Assembly (NCBI RefSeq): GCF_000239695.1
Contig: NZ_JH470338.1
Coordinates: forward strand, 1,644,439-1,708,438
From: Actinomyces graevenitzii C83
Lineage (GTDB): Bacteria > Actinomycetota > Actinomycetes > Actinomycetales > Actinomycetaceae
Direction of reading: 5' to 3'
Length of the DNA stretch: 64,000 nucleotides
How positions within the stretch are numbered: position 1 is the stretch's first letter; each line of letters starts with the position of its first letter. The position numbers and the translations under genes were made by a program. Positions 26,541 to 33,963 of this stretch are shown here, in pieces. The notes under the pieces were generated by a model. It did no database searches, was not told where the DNA came from, and saw nothing but the letters and a program-made list of their open reading frames with translations.

Positions 26541-26573
26541 GCATAAAAAATCCGGAACCTGACGGTTCCGGAT
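26541..26573 (-). terminator. Terminator for tRNA-Ser(GGA)
   Basis: On the minus strand ATCCGGAACC pairs with GGTTCCGGAT (26550-26573) and a T6 run follows (complement of 26545-26550). It lies four bases past the end of the minus-strand tRNA. Confidence 0.92.
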
Positions 26574-26576
26574 CGG

Positions 26577-26664
26577 TGGCGGAGGATGGGGGATTCGAAC
26601 CCCCGAGGGCTTGCACCCAACACGCTTTCCAAGCGTGCGCCATAGGCCACTAGGCGAATCCTCC
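26577..26664 (-). tRNA. tRNA-Ser (anticodon GGA)
   Basis: GGAGGAT and ATCCTCC form the acceptor stem. The anticodon loop TTGGAAA gives GGA, which reads UCC and UCU. A long variable arm, T-loop GGTTCGAATCC and encoded CCA are present. It faces the other tRNA-Ser gene, each with its own terminator between them. Confidence 0.97.
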
Positions 26665-27441
26665 TAGCAAACCGCAAAGCGGCTACGGTCGAAAATCATA
26701 ACTGATTAATTGCGCCTGGCGCTACTTGTGGATAGACAAAAAATGTATGCGGTAGGTCACGCACAGGTGGAAAATGCATTTAAGTGTGGCTTAGGTTACG
26801 TTTTGCTGTGCATTTGCCTGCTTCTAGTGCTGTAGGAGAGCTAATTTGCCGCTGTCTAGCTCGGTTTGCGCATGGCAAATTACCGGCTGCAGTTTGCTGA
26901 CTGTAGCTTGCCGGTGGTGGCAGCGCATTGGGGAGAAATGGGTGAGCGCTAACAGCCTTGCTAACGTGGCTAATAAATTCTTAACGCACCTCTAAACTTG
27001 CTGTGAAGTGCGAAAATATTTTGCACCAAATCCTTAGGCGGCTAGTTGGAGGCTTGGATTTTTCTTAGAGATCATGCGGGCTTTGTGCACACTCTTTCAA
27101 AGTTAATGACTCTGGCGTAGTGCGTTGTAGTTAGTCTCTGAGGGAGAGCTTGGAAGCTATATGCCAGCATCCATTCTTTCGTCTCACATATCAGGATAAA
27201 AATGGTGGATAGTCGCGATTTTAGTCGCTCACGGGTAGATAAAGGCCTCTGAGTGTACCTTTGTGGAGCGGCAAACTGAAACCTTGCCGCAACTTAGCTG
27301 GTGGTGGCTGTGTTCAAAAATATAGATCACTTGATAGTCGTAGCTTGCAAAGTGAGAGCAATCAAGGTTAAATAACTTCCGTAACAATTTAATAAATCAC
27401 GGACACAAGTCCGCAACCATAAATACTCGGAAGGAAAATCC
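26665..27441 (+). promoter_or_regulatory. Long AT-richer region upstream of lsr2
   Basis: The 777-bp gap holds no supported gene. It is visibly more AT-rich than its neighbours. It has a near-palindrome GTGCGAAAATATTTTGCAC (27008-27026), a DnaA-box-like TGTGGATAG (26727-26735) and a small perfect hairpin CGGAC-ACAA-GTCCG (27401-27414) about 27 bp before the lsr2 start. Lsr2 binds AT-rich DNA, so autoregulation over this region is likely but inferred. An unannotated small RNA is possible. Confidence 0.5.
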
Positions 27442-27768
27442 ATGGCACAGCGTGTGGAGACCATTCTCATCGACGACATTGACGGCTCTAGTGCTGCAGA
27501 GACCGTTAACTTCGCTCTAGACGGCGTTAACTACGTCATCGACCTAAACTCCGAAAACGCTAGCCGTCTACGCGCTGACCTACAGGAGTGGATTAACTAT
27601 GCGCGCCGCGCCCGTAACGGTCGTCGTCGCACCACCACCCCGGCTGTTTCTAACAGCGAGTCCCGCCGCATGCGCGAATGGGCCAAGGAGCACGGTTTCC
27701 AGGTCTCTGACCGTGGCCGCGTCTCCGCTGAGATCCGTCAGGCTTACCTAGCTGAGCAGGGTCGCTGA
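27442..27768 (+). CDS. lsr2: Lsr2, nucleoid-associated xenogeneic silencer
   Basis: This small DNA-bridging protein coats AT-rich, often foreign, DNA and silences it. The N-terminal dimerisation domain has VETILIDDIDGSSAAETVNFALDG in outline. The C-terminal helical domain has the AT-hook-like RGR in SDRGRVSAEI, with REWAKEHG before it. The length of 108 residues is usual. A GGAAGG site lies about 10 bp before the ATG. The gene stands alone with a long upstream region and its own terminator. Confidence 0.95.
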   Translation: MAQRVETILIDDIDGSSAAETVNFALDGVNYVIDLNSENASRLRADLQEWINYARRARNGRRRTTTPAVSNSESRRMREWAKEHGFQVSDRGRVSAEIRQAYLAEQGR

Positions 27769-27915
27769 TTAATTTAGCGCCAGCTTAACCAGACTTAACT
27801 GAATAATTAAATTCAAAACAGGTGTCTATAGGCATCTGTCAGGTAAGTGCCAATAAAACGGTAGTAAATAACTGCTGCGATATTGGTTGTGCTGGTGTCT
27901 AAGTTTTATAGCTCG

Positions 27916-27960
27916 AAGTGCTCGTGCAGTATTTGCTGTGCGGGCACTTTCGTTTATTTA
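27916..27960 (+). terminator. Terminator after lsr2
   Basis: AAGTGCTCGTGCAG (27916-27929) pairs with CTGTGCGGGCACTT (27936-27949) using three wobbles; a T-rich run follows. It lies about 150 bp past the lsr2 stop. Confidence 0.75.
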
Positions 27961-28368
27961 ATGACGCGCTGACTTTGGCTTCAAGATTTGCGGCCAAGGA
28001 TTAAAGCCGGTAACCGATGCGGCCTGGGCGATTAAAGGTGGCGTCTGCGGGGGCTCTGAGCGACGCCGCTGGTGCTGTGTGGATGGTGCCGCTCATGCTA
28101 GCCGGCGTTGCTCGCGCTGGCCAGCGTCGCTCATACCGGGCGGACGGCCTTTCGGCGTCGACGGCGCAGGTAGATGATGTGGCGAGCGCAGGTAGGGATA
28201 CCTGCAGCGTAGGGCAGCGCTACGAGGTGGCAGGGCAGATGGGGGAGTAGTGGTGCCGGGCGTCGTCGACGGCGAATAAGGGGTGCCAGCCGGCGCTTAC
28301 AGCCCCTCAGACTGTGCCTAAGGCCTCGTTTAGGTGCTTTAGCTCTCGCAAAAGCGTGCAAGTGCTGG
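27961..28368. other. Non-coding stretch before gpmA
   Basis: About 400 bp with no credible gene. A 77-codon frame at 28017-28250 has no ribosome-binding site and no domain. The stretch contains several CGTCGACGGCG-like short motifs (near 28158 and 28262). Confidence 0.4.
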
Positions 28369-28374
28369 CAAAAT
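28369..28374 (+). promoter_or_regulatory. Minus-10 box for a leaderless gpmA message
   Basis: CAAAAT ends eight bases before the ATG at 28382, and no ribosome-binding site is present. The same hexamer precedes the purine permease gene near 61320. Confidence 0.5.
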
Positions 28375-28381
28375 AGCTTTC

Positions 28382-29119
28382 ATGGCTTACACCCTCGTAC
28401 TGCTCCGCCACGGCGAGAGCGAATGGAATGCAAAGAACCTATTCACCGGTTGGGTTGACGTGGCCCTATCGGACAAAGGCAAGGCTGAGGCCGTGCATGG
28501 TGGTGAGCTGCTAAAGGAGGCCGGTGTTCTACCGGACAAGCTATTTACCTCCATGCTGCGCCGCGCCATCATGACCGCGAACCTAGCCCTAGATGCCGCT
28601 GATCGTCACTGGATTCCGGTTGAGCGCAACTGGCGTCTAAACGAGCGTCACTACGGCGCCCTGCAGGGCAAGAACAAGAAGGAAATCCGCGACGAGTACG
28701 GCGAGGAGCAGTTCATGCTCTGGCGTCGTTCCTACGATGTGCCGCCGCCGGCCATCGAGGCTGGTAGCGAGTTCAGCCAGGACGCTGACCCGCGTTACGC
28801 CGGCGAGCCGGTACCTGCCACCGAGTGCCTCAAGGACGTTATCGCCCGTCTGCTGCCTTACTGGGAATCCACCATCGTTCCCGAGATCAAGACCGGCAAG
28901 ACCGTCATGATCGCGGCCCACGGTAACTCCCTGCGCGCCATCGTTAAGCACCTGGATGAGATCTCCGATGAGGACATCGCCGGTGTCAACATCCCCACCG
29001 GTATTCCGCTGGTTTACGAGCTCGACGAAGAGACCCTCAAGCCCATCAAGAAGGGTGGTCGTTACCTAGACCCCGAGGCTGAGGCCAAGATCGCTGCTGT
29101 TGCCAACCAGGGTAAGTGA
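28382..29119 (+). CDS. gpmA: 2,3-bisphosphoglycerate-dependent phosphoglycerate mutase
   Basis: It interconverts 3- and 2-phosphoglycerate in glycolysis. The 245 residues show the phosphohistidine motif [18 protein letters not shown] at the N-terminus, the second histidine in [17 protein letters not shown] and the segment [16 protein letters not shown]. These are hallmarks of the cofactor-dependent form. It is monocistronic, with a perfect 16-bp terminator about 65 bp after the stop. Confidence 0.97.
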   Translation: MAYTLVLLRHGESEWNAKNLFTGWVDVALSDKGKAEAVHGGELLKEAGVLPDKLFTSMLRRAIMTANLALDAADRHWIPVERNWRLNERHYGALQGKNKKEIRDEYGEEQFMLWRRSYDVPPPAIEAGSEFSQDADPRYAGEPVPATECLKDVIARLLPYWESTIVPEIKTGKTVMIAAHGNSLRAIVKHLDEISDEDIAGVNIPTGIPLVYELDEETLKPIKKGGRYLDPEAEAKIAAVANQGK

Positions 29120-29185
29120 GCTAGTTTTATAACTAGTTAACTTTTTGGTTGCTAATAGCTAGTAATAGCTACAGATAGCCGCATA

Positions 29186-29231
29186 ACTGTGGGGCGAGTG
29201 CGAAAAGCACTCGCCCCACAGTCGTCTTATT
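29186..29231 (+). terminator. Perfect 16-bp hairpin terminator after gpmA
   Basis: ACTGTGGGGCGAGTGC (29186-29201) pairs perfectly with 29207-29222 around a GAAAA loop. The tail CGTCTTATTT is only moderately T-rich. Confidence 0.88.
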
Positions 29232-29249
29232 TCGGTTTGTAACCGGTTC

Positions 29250-29376
29250 CAGTTTTGGCTTTGGTGACCGGGCGCCAGTTTTGGCTTTGGTGACCGGCAT
29301 CGGTTTTGGCTTTGGTGACCGGGCGTCAGTTTCGGTTTTGGTGGCCAGCATCGGTTTTGGCTTTGGTGACCAGCGC
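29250..29376 (+). repeat. Five tandem 25-26-bp repeats downstream of gpmA
   Basis: Units start at 29250, 29276, 29301, 29327 and 29352, with the core GGTTTTGGCTTTGGTGACC. Units alternate between 25 and 26 bp and end in GGGCGC/T or GCAT, so adjacent pairs form a 51-bp higher-order unit. There are no spacers, so this is not CRISPR. It probably varies in copy number between strains. Confidence 0.85.
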
Positions 29377-29499
29377 CAGCTGATGCGTTAGCAACTAGAC
29401 ACACTGTCCTATGGCGATTGGTTATGTTATGAATATAAGTTTAGGCGTGGAGTGGACTACATGTTGCACGGGCGAGAGCAAAATTAATGCGCCTGCTGG

Positions 29500-29505
29500 T
29501 AGAAT
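29500..29505 (+). promoter_or_regulatory. Likely minus-10 box of carD
   Basis: TAGAAT follows CTGG, resembling an extended -10, and lies 33 bp upstream of the chosen ATG. No clear -35 was seen. Confidence 0.4.
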
Positions 29506-29537
29506 ATAAGCTAGTTGTATTAGCCCGGAGTGTGTTT

Positions 29538-30020
29538 ATGACCTTTAAAGTTGGCGAGACAGTGGTCTACCCCCACCATGGTGCGGCCCGAATTATTAAA
29601 ATTCAGGACCGCAAGGTTCGTGGGGAAACGCGGGTTTACCTCACTCTTGAGGTGGCGCAGGGAGATCTAACCATTATGGTCCCTGCTGAAAACGTTGAAG
29701 AAATTGGTGTTAGGGACGTAGTAGACCAGGACGGTCTAGAGCACGTTTTCGAGGTGCTACGCACTGAGCAGGTAGAAGAGCCAACCAATTGGTCGCGTCG
29801 CTATAAGGCAAATCAGGAAAAGATTGCTTCCGGGGACGTACTTAAGGTTGCTGAGGTAGTACGTGACCTATCGCGTCGCGACACTGATCGCGGCCTAAGC
29901 GCCGGCGAAAAGCGCATGCTCGCCAAGGCACGTCAGATTTTGGTTTCAGAGTTGGCATTGGCACAGAAGGTTGAAGAAACCGCTGCTGAGCAAATTCTGG
30001 ATGAAGTTCTAGCTGACTGA
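29538..30020 (+). CDS. carD: CarD family transcription regulator
   Basis: CarD binds RNA polymerase and stabilises open complexes, notably at rRNA promoters. The protein begins [19 protein letters not shown], the RNA-polymerase-interacting Tudor-like domain. The C-terminal helical domain contains the W in [15 protein letters not shown] that wedges into the DNA minor groove, and [19 protein letters not shown] in outline. I choose ATG 29538 (160 residues, the family length) with GGAG about 10 bp upstream; the longer frame adds 17 unrelated residues. It leads the isoprenoid-cysS-rlmB block. Confidence 0.96.
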   Translation: MTFKVGETVVYPHHGAARIIKIQDRKVRGETRVYLTLEVAQGDLTIMVPAENVEEIGVRDVVDQDGLEHVFEVLRTEQVEEPTNWSRRYKANQEKIASGDVLKVAEVVRDLSRRDTDRGLSAGEKRMLAKARQILVSELALAQKVEETAAEQILDEVLAD

Positions 30021-30039
30021 TAAGCGCGTTTATATCCCA

Positions 30040-30843
30040 ATGAGTGCTTGCGTTGCGGTTTTAACTGCGGCAGGCTCGGGCACCCGCCTGGGTTGTCAGG
30101 GCCCTAAAGCTTTGGTGGAACTAGCTGGCCAGAGTTTGGTGCGCCGCGCAGCAGCCGGATTATTCGCCTGTATGCAGGTCGATGCGGTGGTGGTTACCGC
30201 CCCGGCTGATTATCTAGAGGTTTTTAAAGCTGAGCTGGCTGATTTTGACAATTTAGTGGTTGTGGCCGGCTCAGATGTTTCGCGCCAGGCCAGCGTGGCT
30301 AACGGTTTGGCTGCGGCAGTTGAGTTAGCGCCGCAGGCAGATGTGGTTTTAATTCACGACGCCGCCCGTTGCTTAACCCCGCCCGCTGCTATTGCCCGTG
30401 TGATCGACGCCGTACGCGCGGGTAACCCGGCAGTGATACCGGCTCTGCCGGTCACTGACACAATCAAAGCGGTAGGCCCCGCCCGCCCTCAAGCTGAGAT
30501 CGCGGCTGCGCCAGCCGCAGCTGGCACGCCAGCGCCCGCAAATGCGCCGCTGTCTAGCCCTACCCAAGTTGAGCCGGTGCTCGAAACTGTAGACCGCCGT
30601 CGGCTGCGGGCCGTGCAAACCCCGCAAGGCTTTGAACGCGAAACCATTTTGCGCTCCCACCAGCTTGGCGCCCAGGCAGCAGCCAGTGAATCCAGCGCCG
30701 CCTCAGATGACGCAGGCCTAGCTGAGCAGGCCGGCTACCCGGTGGTGGTTGTGCCCGGAGATACCCTCAGCTTTAAAATCACCACCCCCATTGATCTGGC
30801 CCTAGCACAAGTGTGCGTAAACCAAGGTCTAGCTGATCTTTAA
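30040..30843 (+). CDS. ispD: 2-C-methyl-D-erythritol 4-phosphate cytidylyltransferase
   Basis: The third step of the MEP isoprenoid pathway joins CTP and MEP. The nucleotide-binding loop AVLTAAGSGTRLG is at the N-terminus. Further motifs are GSDVSRQASVANGL, LIHDAARCLTPP and TPQGFERETI. The 267 residues exceed the usual ~230 because an Ala/Pro-rich insert (about residues 145-177) sits between PVTDTIKAV and LETVDRRRLRAVQTPQ. The insert lies on a surface loop in known structures and probably does not disturb catalysis. It is 19 bp after carD and 9 bp before ispF. Confidence 0.94.
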   Translation: MSACVAVLTAAGSGTRLGCQGPKALVELAGQSLVRRAAAGLFACMQVDAVVVTAPADYLEVFKAELADFDNLVVVAGSDVSRQASVANGLAAAVELAPQADVVLIHDAARCLTPPAAIARVIDAVRAGNPAVIPALPVTDTIKAVGPARPQAEIAAAPAAAGTPAPANAPLSSPTQVEPVLETVDRRRLRAVQTPQGFERETILRSHQLGAQAAASESSAASDDAGLAEQAGYPVVVVPGDTLSFKITTPIDLALAQVCVNQGLADL

Positions 30844-30852
30844 GGAGTAGCC

Positions 30853-31353
30853 ATGGCGCAATTTTTGCTACCTCGCACCGGTATCGGTATGGATGTGCAC
30901 GCTTTTGCGACTGAAGGCTCGGGGGTGCCCATGCACCTGGCCTGTCTGGAGTGGCCGGGGGTGACCGGCCTAGCAGGCCATTCTGACGGCGACGTCGTCG
31001 CACACGCGTGCGCTGACGCACTGTTCGCAGCCGCCGGGCTAGGTGATTTAGGCAGTAATTTCGGGGTGGACCGCCCTGAGTTTAAAGGTGCATCCGGCGC
31101 CACCTTGCTAGGTGAGGCTGCCCGGCGTGTACGCGCTGCCGGTTATGAGATCGGCAATGTGAGCGTGCAGCTAGTTGGCCAGCGTCCGCGCGTAGCGGGC
31201 CGAATTGCCCAGGCCAACGCGGCACTGAGCCAGGCAGCTGGGGCCGATGTACAAATGAGCGCCACCACCACCGACCACCTAGGTTTCCTAGGCCGCAGTG
31301 AGGGCCTAATGGCAATTGCTAGCGCCCTGGTTTACACCAATACGCCCGCCTAA
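30853..31353 (+). CDS. ispF: 2-C-methyl-D-erythritol 2,4-cyclodiphosphate synthase
   Basis: The fifth step of the MEP pathway is carried out by a zinc enzyme that acts as a trimer. Asp and His ligands are in GIGMDVHAF, and [25 protein letters not shown] follows in outline. The segment [17 protein letters not shown] forms the nucleotide pocket. At 166 residues it is of normal length. The ATG has AAGGAG 8 bp upstream and lies close behind ispD, the common arrangement. Confidence 0.96.
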   Translation: MAQFLLPRTGIGMDVHAFATEGSGVPMHLACLEWPGVTGLAGHSDGDVVAHACADALFAAAGLGDLGSNFGVDRPEFKGASGATLLGEAARRVRAAGYEIGNVSVQLVGQRPRVAGRIAQANAALSQAAGADVQMSATTTDHLGFLGRSEGLMAIASALVYTNTPA

Positions 31354-31376
31354 AACTATTACTTTAGGGTTTCGGG

Positions 31377-31382
31377 TAGCCT
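31377..31382 (+). promoter_or_regulatory. Minus-10 box for a leaderless cysS message
   Basis: TAGCCT ends seven bases before the GTG at 31389. The identical hexamer occupies the same place in front of the LytR_C gene (46487-46492). Confidence 0.55.
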
Positions 31383-31388
31383 TATAGG

Positions 31389-32873
31389 GTGAGTACCCTC
31401 AAGAGTGAACCCTCCCTGAAACTGTATGATTCGGCCAGCCACGCCCTCGTGGCGCTAGCCCCTACGGTTACCCCCGGTAAGGTCACGATCTACCTGTGTG
31501 GTGCCACCGTGCAGGGCAGCCCCCACATTGGGCATATGCGCTCAGCCATTGCTTTTGACGTACTAACCCGCTGGCTAGAGTACTGCGGCCAAGAAGTCGT
31601 GCTAGTACGCAACGTAACCGACATTGACGACAAAATCCTGGCTAAATCCGCGCAGGCCGGCGCCCCCTGGTGGGCTTGGGCCTACCGCTATGAGCGCGAA
31701 TTTTCTGCCGCCTACCAGGCTCTAGGGGTTAAAGACCCCACCTACGAGCCCCACGCCACCGGACACGTACCGGACATGATTGACCTGGTGCAGCGCCTGA
31801 TCGACGCCGGTCACGCCTATGTGGGTAGCCCCGGCAACGTCTACTTCTCAGTGCGTTCCCTGCCCGACTACGGCTCACTAACCAACCAAAGCCTAGACCA
31901 GCTGCGTTCAACTGAGGATGAATCCCAGATTGACGACGCCGTCGAAGCTGACAAACGCGACCCGCGCGACTTTGCCCTATGGAAAGCCGCTAAACCTAGT
32001 GAACCTGCCGACGCCTCCTGGGACACCCCCTGGGGACGCGGCCGCCCCGGCTGGCACCTAGAATGCTCAGCCATGAGCCGACGCTACCTGGGCGACACTT
32101 TCGACATCCACGGCGGCGGCATTGACCTGCGCTTCCCCCACCACGAGAATGAGCAGGCCCAATCCCACGGCGCCGGCTGGCCCTTTGTGCGCATCTGGGT
32201 ACACAACGCCTGGGTGACCATTAAGGGTGAAAAGATGAGCAAATCCCTAGGCAATTCCCTAGTTGTCTCTGAACTGCTCAAACAGTACTCAGCTCCAGCT
32301 TTACGACTGGTTATCGGTACCACCCACCACCGCTCCACGGTGGAGTTCAGCCCCGACACTCTAGAAGACGCCCAAGCCCTGTGGGACCGCTTCAGCGGGG
32401 CCCTGGAACGCGCCGTGAAACTGGCTCCTGAGCTAGCTGAAGTTGATTTGGCGCAGGTAGCGGTCACCAGCGAGTTCCGCGCCGCCATGGATGATGACCT
32501 CAACCTGGCTGGGGCCATGACCCAAATTCACGCTGCCCTCAAGCGCCTAAATGTGGCCCTAACTGAGGCTGAAGCCGGTAAGGGCGAAGCTGCGCAGGTA
32601 GCTGAAGCCGCCAACCAGCTACGGGTGATGCTTGATATTTTGGGGCTAGATCCACTTTCACCGGTTTGGGCCCGCGCTGGCGTAAGCGAGGAAAACGCAG
32701 ACAATGCGGCCCTAGCTGCCCTGGGTAACCTGGTGGAAAACCTACTAGAGCAACGCGCTAGTGCCCGCAAAGAAAAAGATTGGGGTCGCGCTGACGCTAT
32801 CCGTGACGCCTTGGCTAGTGCCGGGGTCGTGGTTGAAGACTCACCTACCGGTGCCCGCTGGCACCTGGGCTGA
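31389..32873 (+). CDS. cysS: Cysteinyl-tRNA synthetase
   Basis: A class I synthetase of 494 residues. The zinc Cys is in YLCGATVQG, the HIGH motif follows at residues 46-49, [10 protein letters not shown] and HHENEQAQS carry further zinc ligands, and KMSKS lies near residue 285. The C-terminal ~100 residues form the DALR and anticodon-binding region, which separates it from MshC, the shorter mycothiol ligase. It starts with GTG and probably has its own leaderless promoter within the ispDF-cysS-rlmB cluster. rlmB follows 15 bp later. Confidence 0.95.
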   Translation: MSTLKSEPSLKLYDSASHALVALAPTVTPGKVTIYLCGATVQGSPHIGHMRSAIAFDVLTRWLEYCGQEVVLVRNVTDIDDKILAKSAQAGAPWWAWAYRYEREFSAAYQALGVKDPTYEPHATGHVPDMIDLVQRLIDAGHAYVGSPGNVYFSVRSLPDYGSLTNQSLDQLRSTEDESQIDDAVEADKRDPRDFALWKAAKPSEPADASWDTPWGRGRPGWHLECSAMSRRYLGDTFDIHGGGIDLRFPHHENEQAQSHGAGWPFVRIWVHNAWVTIKGEKMSKSLGNSLVVSELLKQYSAPALRLVIGTTHHRSTVEFSPDTLEDAQALWDRFSGALERAVKLAPELAEVDLAQVAVTSEFRAAMDDDLNLAGAMTQIHAALKRLNVALTEAEAGKGEAAQVAEAANQLRVMLDILGLDPLSPVWARAGVSEENADNAALAALGNLVENLLEQRASARKEKDWGRADAIRDALASAGVVVEDSPTGARWHLG

Positions 32874-32888
32874 TAGATAAGGAATCCC

Positions 32889-33887
32889 ATGCCTGGAAAT
32901 GACCGTCCCCACGGCGCTCGCCGTCGTCCTGGTAGTAAAAAAGGCCCCCAGGTTGGCACTGGTGGGCACCGCCGCAAGGCCCTAGAAGGGCGTGGACCCA
33001 CCCCCAAGGCAGAGGACCGCCCCTATCACCCTAAACACAAGGCCAAGCTGCGCGCTGAGGCTAAAGCCGCTGCCGCCCAACCCACCCGTGAACGTCAGCT
33101 AGAAAAGATCCGCAACCGCATTGCGGTGCCCGCAGACCACGAAATTATTTGTGGCCGCAACGCCTGCGCCGAAGCGGCCCGCGCCCGCGTGCCCGTCACG
33201 CGCGTATTCATGGCGGTATCCGCTGAAAACGATGACCGCCTAGGGGCTGTGGTACGCCGCGCCACCCTGGAGGGCGCGCCCGTATTTGAAGTCACCAAGC
33301 TGGAGCTGGAAGCCCTCACCCAGGGCGCCGTGCACCAGGGCGTGGCCATGGAAATTGCCGCCTACGACTACGCTGACGCCCTAGAGCTACTAGATCGCGT
33401 CAGCGCCACCGGCCGCAAGCCCCTATTTGTGGCGCTAGACCAGGTCACCGACCCCCACAACCTAGGTGCGGTGCTGCGTAGTGCGGGTGCATTTGGGGCC
33501 GACGGCGTCATCATCCCGCAGCGTCGCAGTGCAGACGTTAACGCCACCGTGTGGAAGGTTAGTGCTGGCGCCGCCGCGCGCGTGCCGGTAGCTAAAGAAA
33601 CCAACCTGGTGCGTACGCTAGAAGCCTTCAAGGCACGCGGCTGCTTTGTGGTGGGTCTAGACGGTAACGGCAGCGTTAGCGTCGATAACCTAAACCTGGC
33701 CGACCAGCCGCTAGTGCTGGTAACTGGGGCTGAAGGCAAGGGCCTATCACGCCTAGTGCGTGAGACCTGCGACGAAATCGCCTCGATTAGCATCCGCGCC
33801 GCCGTTGAAAGCCTCAACGCGGCTGTGGCCACCGGTATCGCCCTATATGAGGTAGATCGGGTGCGCCGTACCACTCAGGGCGATTAA
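32889..33887 (+). CDS. rlmB: 23S rRNA 2'-O-methyltransferase RlmB (SpoU/TrmH family)
   Basis: It methylates G2251 of 23S rRNA, the P-loop of the peptidyl-transferase region. The N-terminal ~75 residues are a basic, probably disordered extension typical of actinobacterial RlmB. A substrate-binding domain follows from about residue 82 (EIICGRNACAEAAR), then the SPOUT knot domain with ALDQVTDPHNLGAVLRSA, LVTGAEGKGL and SIRAAVESLNAAVATGIALYE. AAGGAA lies about 8 bp before the ATG. It ends the carD-led block. Confidence 0.95.
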   Translation: MPGNDRPHGARRRPGSKKGPQVGTGGHRRKALEGRGPTPKAEDRPYHPKHKAKLRAEAKAAAAQPTRERQLEKIRNRIAVPADHEIICGRNACAEAARARVPVTRVFMAVSAENDDRLGAVVRRATLEGAPVFEVTKLELEALTQGAVHQGVAMEIAAYDYADALELLDRVSATGRKPLFVALDQVTDPHNLGAVLRSAGAFGADGVIIPQRRSADVNATVWKVSAGAAARVPVAKETNLVRTLEAFKARGCFVVGLDGNGSVSVDNLNLADQPLVLVTGAEGKGLSRLVRETCDEIASISIRAAVESLNAAVATGIALYEVDRVRRTTQGD

Positions 33888-33963
33888 TCCCTGATAATAG
33901 CTATTGGTTGATGCGGGTCGGGCATGGCGCCCGACCTGCCAATTGCTATAAGGAGTTAAGGCA

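Noticed and set aside
26399..26576. SRP RNA gene (often near tadA and tRNA-Ser)
   Set aside because: The conserved GGAAGGAAGCAGC-type core is not present.
28017..28250. 77-codon frame upstream of gpmA
   Set aside because: No ribosome-binding site or recognisable domain.
29250..29376. CRISPR array
   Set aside because: Tandem units have no spacers and vary in sequence, and no cas genes are near.
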